Assembly: GCA_031273305.1 (NCBI GenBank)
Contig: JAISSC010000163.1
Span: forward strand, 1 to 14,719
Direction of reading: 5' to 3'
Origin: Flavobacteriaceae bacterium
GTDB taxonomy: Bacteria; Bacteroidota; Bacteroidia; Flavobacteriales; Weeksellaceae
DNA: 14,719 bases
The notes below the pieces were generated by a model that was not told the DNA's origin, made no database searches, and saw only the letters and a program-made list of their open reading frames with translations. The first letter of the stretch is position 1, and the number at the start of each line of letters is the position of its first letter. Made by a program: the position numbers and the translations under genes. Positions 12,041 to 14,719 of the stretch are shown here, one piece after another.

Positions 12041-14719
12041 ATGAAATTAAGATACAATATTATAGTAAAAATATTGATTTTTGTTCAATTATTATTTATT
12101 TTTTCATGTAGAACCAATAAAATGTCGAAAGACGGACATCTTTTTGTTGGTAATAAATTTAATTATACCGATAAAAAAGGAGAACCTTATCTGGATAAAT
12201 ATGGAAGACCTTTTTTGGACAAGAAAGGAAAAGAATTGTTGAATGAATACAAATCTCCCTATGCGGATGAGTTGGAAGATTATGTAAAACAAAAGCCTAA
12301 TAAACAGATACTTTTTGCAATTCCCTTAGGGTTATGGTTTTATGATCTGTCCAATCCACAGTTTGATTCTGTTTATAGCGAATATTATAAAGTAAATCAA
12401 AAACAAAGAGACCAGAAGTTGTTGGATTCTCTTTATATCAAACATAATTTAAGTAATTACGCAGGAAAATCCCGTTGGTTTGACCGCTTTTTCTATCATA
12501 ACGGAGAAGCTCCGGTTCTGGCAGATTCTGCAATATCAAGAATCTCTGCAAAAAATTTACAACAATACTTTATAAACAGAGGATGGAGGAGAGCAAAAGT
12601 GAGAGATACCATTTTAACCTCCGGGAAAAAAGCAAAAGTACAATACAATATCGCTCTGGGGAGACCTATGATAATGGATACGATAATCTACGACATAGCA
12701 GAGGAAATTAGTACTGATCTATATAGAAGCTACACAAGGAGGAGAAATCAGATGAATACGGAAAGCTCCGGTTCGAGAATCCCAACAAAAGAAGAATTTA
12801 CGGCAGATTTTTTGAATAGAGGCTCTTCAATAAAAAAAGGAGATCGGTTAGATGCATATGTATTGGAAAACGAGATTTCCCGTTTAGAGAACCGATTTAG
12901 AAATATAGGCTATTTCGGATTTAACGAACTCAAAGATGAGATAATTTTCTTCGTAGATACAGCCAATAATAGTTATAATGTTCCGGTTAGACTATCCATC
13001 AGCAAAAGCAAATTAGCCGATATAAATCCTTCCGACACGGTTAGAAAGGACACTGTCGTACATAAATTTAAAAGATACAAGTATAACAGTATTAATCTGA
13101 CTCTGGAGGATAATGAAAACAAGAAAGGAGAAAAATATCCGATAGATTCCGGTTTTTACGTCACGACCAGAAAAGTAGTACGCATAGAGAACGGAAAAAA
13201 GACAAAAGGAGTGATTATAGATACGGTGGCATATATTGAGAACCAGACCGGAGGAAAATATAAAAATCGAATACTCGCAGATATGCTCGCCATTGAAAAA
13301 GGAGATACTTACCGGTTGAATGCAGAAATACAAACCCGCAGGAATATATACAAAGTAAATAATTTTAACATTCAGGGATTTAATACCAGACGGGAGACCG
13401 TACAAGGTAAAAATTCGGATTCAACTCTGGTGACTACCATTTTACTGGCTCCTATGGATAAATATTCTTATGAGATAGGTTTTGAAGCATTTAACTCCAG
13501 TGTGGCAAACTTCGGAATTACTCCGAACGTGACATTTACAGCTAAAAATCTTTTCAGAGGAGCAGAAAATTTAAGCATAAGTTTTGGCGGTTCTTTAGGT
13601 AATATAGAGTCCAAGAAAAATAACAATAACCTTTTTAATGCTTCCGAACTTTCAGCTCAGGCAAGTTTATCCTTTCCTAAACTAATATTACCTTTCAATA
13701 CAAAAAATATCATCCCAAAACGATGGGGACCGTCGTCTGCTATTTCTTTGGGATATAACGCTCAATACAATATCGGGTTGGATAAAAGAAGTTACAATAC
13801 GGCTTTTTTATATAACTTTACCCCTACCCGTCCCACCGTACATCAGATAACTCTGTGGAATTTACAATATACCCAGTTTTTAAATCCGGATAATTACTTT
13901 AATATTTACGAACAGGATGGAAAGATAAGGGATGAAGTATATACAGAATATTTCAACATGTATCCCGATGTTAAAACAGAATATGACAATGCTCTTATCT
14001 CAGATAATGCGCTCCTGTTCTATATTCAGTATGATGAGGCTTTTAGAGAACACCTGATAAAAATAAATCCGGATTTAGCCGATAGTTATAATCTGATGGA
14101 ATCTCGCCGTTACCGGTTTACTCAAAACGTATTAATATCTTCATTCAAATACGACTTTACCTATGACGAGCGTTTAAACAATTTTCCGGGAAAACATCCT
14201 CTTTATCTGAGAGCACAGGTAGAACTGGCAGGAAATGTATTTTCACTGTTCAATAAAACGCTGAAAGATTTTGCGACTTCCAACAATAAAACCATAAAAG
14301 AAATAGTCGGCGTGCCATATTCACAATTTATGAAATTTGATTTGGATATAAGAAAATACTGGAAATTATCCTCGAAAAAATCCGTAAATGCTCGACTTTT
14401 TGCCGGGATAGGGATTCCTTATGGAAATTCATTCAGTATGCCTTTTGACCGCAGTTACTCCGTAGGAGGACCGAGCGATGTGCGCGCATGGAAAGCCTTT
14501 GGCTTCGGGCCGGGAACCTCTAATCTGGGCAGCAAAGACGGATATGAACTGATAGCCATAGAAAACTTTAAATTGCTCTCCTCAGTAGAGTACCGCTTTC
14601 CTCTTCCCGGTAACGGATTTGAAGGAGCCTTATTCGTAGATGCCGGAAACATCTGGGGAACGAGCAGAAATGCTCTCGATAAATTTGAATTTAACTCTTT
14701 TTATAAAGAATTAGGAATA
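12041..14719 (+). CDS. tamL: TamL, BamA/TamA-like outer-membrane assembly lipoprotein (3' end cut by window)
   Basis: The reading frame is open for 893 codons to the window edge, so the C terminus is missing. The start MKLRYNIIVKILIFVQLLFIFSC is a lipoprotein signal with C23. POTRA-like repeats follow to about residue 450, including RISAKNLQQYFINRGWRRAKV, LENEISRLENRFRNIGYFGF and YRLNAEIQTRRNIYKVNNFNIQGF. A barrel domain begins near 475; the hallmark loop appears as VGGPSDVRAWKAFGFGPG (808-825), with VRAW in place of VRGF, then FVDAGNIW (865-872). Bacteroidota TamL works with the TamB homologue in outer-membrane biogenesis. Sequence such as FDRFFYHNGEAPVL matches what I remember from Weeksellaceae. 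Residues 44-67 form three octapeptide repeats. Its promoter lies in the divergent gene. Confidence 0.93.
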   Translation, partial: MKLRYNIIVKILIFVQLLFIFSCRTNKMSKDGHLFVGNKFNYTDKKGEPYLDKYGRPFLDKKGKELLNEYKSPYADELEDYVKQKPNKQILFAIPLGLWFYDLSNPQFDSVYSEYYKVNQKQRDQKLLDSLYIKHNLSNYAGKSRWFDRFFYHNGEAPVLADSAISRISAKNLQQYFINRGWRRAKVRDTILTSGKKAKVQYNIALGRPMIMDTIIYDIAEEISTDLYRSYTRRRNQMNTESSGSRIPTKEEFTADFLNRGSSIKKGDRLDAYVLENEISRLENRFRNIGYFGFNELKDEIIFFVDTANNSYNVPVRLSISKSKLADINPSDTVRKDTVVHKFKRYKYNSINLTLEDNENKKGEKYPIDSGFYVTTRKVVRIENGKKTKGVIIDTVAYIENQTGGKYKNRILADMLAIEKGDTYRLNAEIQTRRNIYKVNNFNIQGFNTRRETVQGKNSDSTLVTTILLAPMDKYSYEIGFEAFNSSVANFGITPNVTFTAKNLFRGAENLSISFGGSLGNIESKKNNNNLFNASELSAQASLSFPKLILPFNTKNIIPKRWGPSSAISLGYNAQYNIGLDKRSYNTAFLYNFTPTRPTVHQITLWNLQYTQFLNPDNYFNIYEQDGKIRDEVYTEYFNMYPDVKTEYDNALISDNALLFYIQYDEAFREHLIKINPDLADSYNLMESRRYRFTQNVLISSFKYDFTYDERLNNFPGKHPLYLRAQVELAGNVFSLFNKTLKDFATSNNKTIKEIVGVPYSQFMKFDLDIRKYWKLSSKKSVNARLFAGIGIPYGNSFSMPFDRSYSVGGPSDVRAWKAFGFGPGTSNLGSKDGYELIAIENFKLLSSVEYRFPLPGNGFEGALFVDAGNIWGTSRNALDKFEFNSFYKELGI
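12170..12241 (+). repeat. Three tandem 24-bp (octapeptide) repeats in tamL
   Basis: The three units encode DKKGEPYL (residues 44-51), DKYGRPFL (52-59) and DKKGKELL (60-67). Each keeps D, K, G and the final L at the same places. They lie between the lipidated N terminus and the first POTRA-like region, where the Chryseobacterium relatives I remember have a shorter linker. The bases have diverged among units, so the duplication is not recent. Confidence 0.75.

Noticed and set aside
13013..13405. A 130-residue leftward frame inside tamL
   Set aside because: It is the opposite-strand shadow of well-conserved TamL sequence.

Overview
The window looks like chromosomal DNA from a low-GC Bacteroidota, most likely Flavobacteriales and probably Weeksellaceae. 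Promoters fit the Bacteroidota form (TAnnTTTG near -7, with TTG near -33 at one site), starts lack Shine-Dalgarno sequences, and the TamL homologue resembles what I remember of Chryseobacterium/Elizabethkingia relatives. The genus cannot be fixed from this sequence.

Left part (1-1680): a full-consensus promoter at 55-84 fires leftwards out of the window into a structured, relatively GC-rich leader, possibly an rRNA or tRNA transcription unit. A leftward three-gene cassette follows: XRE-type regulator, small antitoxin, RelE/ParE toxin, with overlaps of 4 and 11 bp. It lies between two direct copies of an intergenic repeat whose 63-bp cores differ at one base. A short fragment of the same family occurs near 11275.

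Middle (1681-7962): rightward genes encode a GH3-family acyl-adenylating enzyme, an overlapping membrane-anchored or exported protein of unknown function with two CxxxC motifs, and a secreted protein with a carboxypeptidase-regulatory-like domain. They meet, across a shared terminator, a leftward diheme cytochrome-c peroxidase lipoprotein. The leftward etfB-etfA operon (electron transfer flavoprotein) follows, with its own terminator and a perfect 13+13 bp inverted repeat over its likely promoter.

Right part (8074-14719): a probably acquired AlbA_2/Schlafen-type ATP-binding regulator with an unusual repeat tail faces clpS, which overlaps prmA. A gene-free stretch upstream of prmA holds a composite inverted-repeat element, a perfect 22-bp palindrome with no nearby regulator gene, and the third repeat fragment. 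Last come a TrmH/SpoU RNA methyltransferase and a tamL gene, divergent with start codons only 3 bp apart. tamL runs off the right edge and carries three tandem octapeptide repeats near its N terminus.

Most of the window is ordinary housekeeping content (electron transfer, protein quality control, translation-related methylation, envelope biogenesis). The accessory signals are the repeat-flanked toxin cassette, the AlbA_2 gene and the repeat-rich intergenic regions. I do not see a clearly undescribed multi-gene system. The best leads are the GH3 plus CxxxC-protein pair, the cassette, and the two orphan palindromes.
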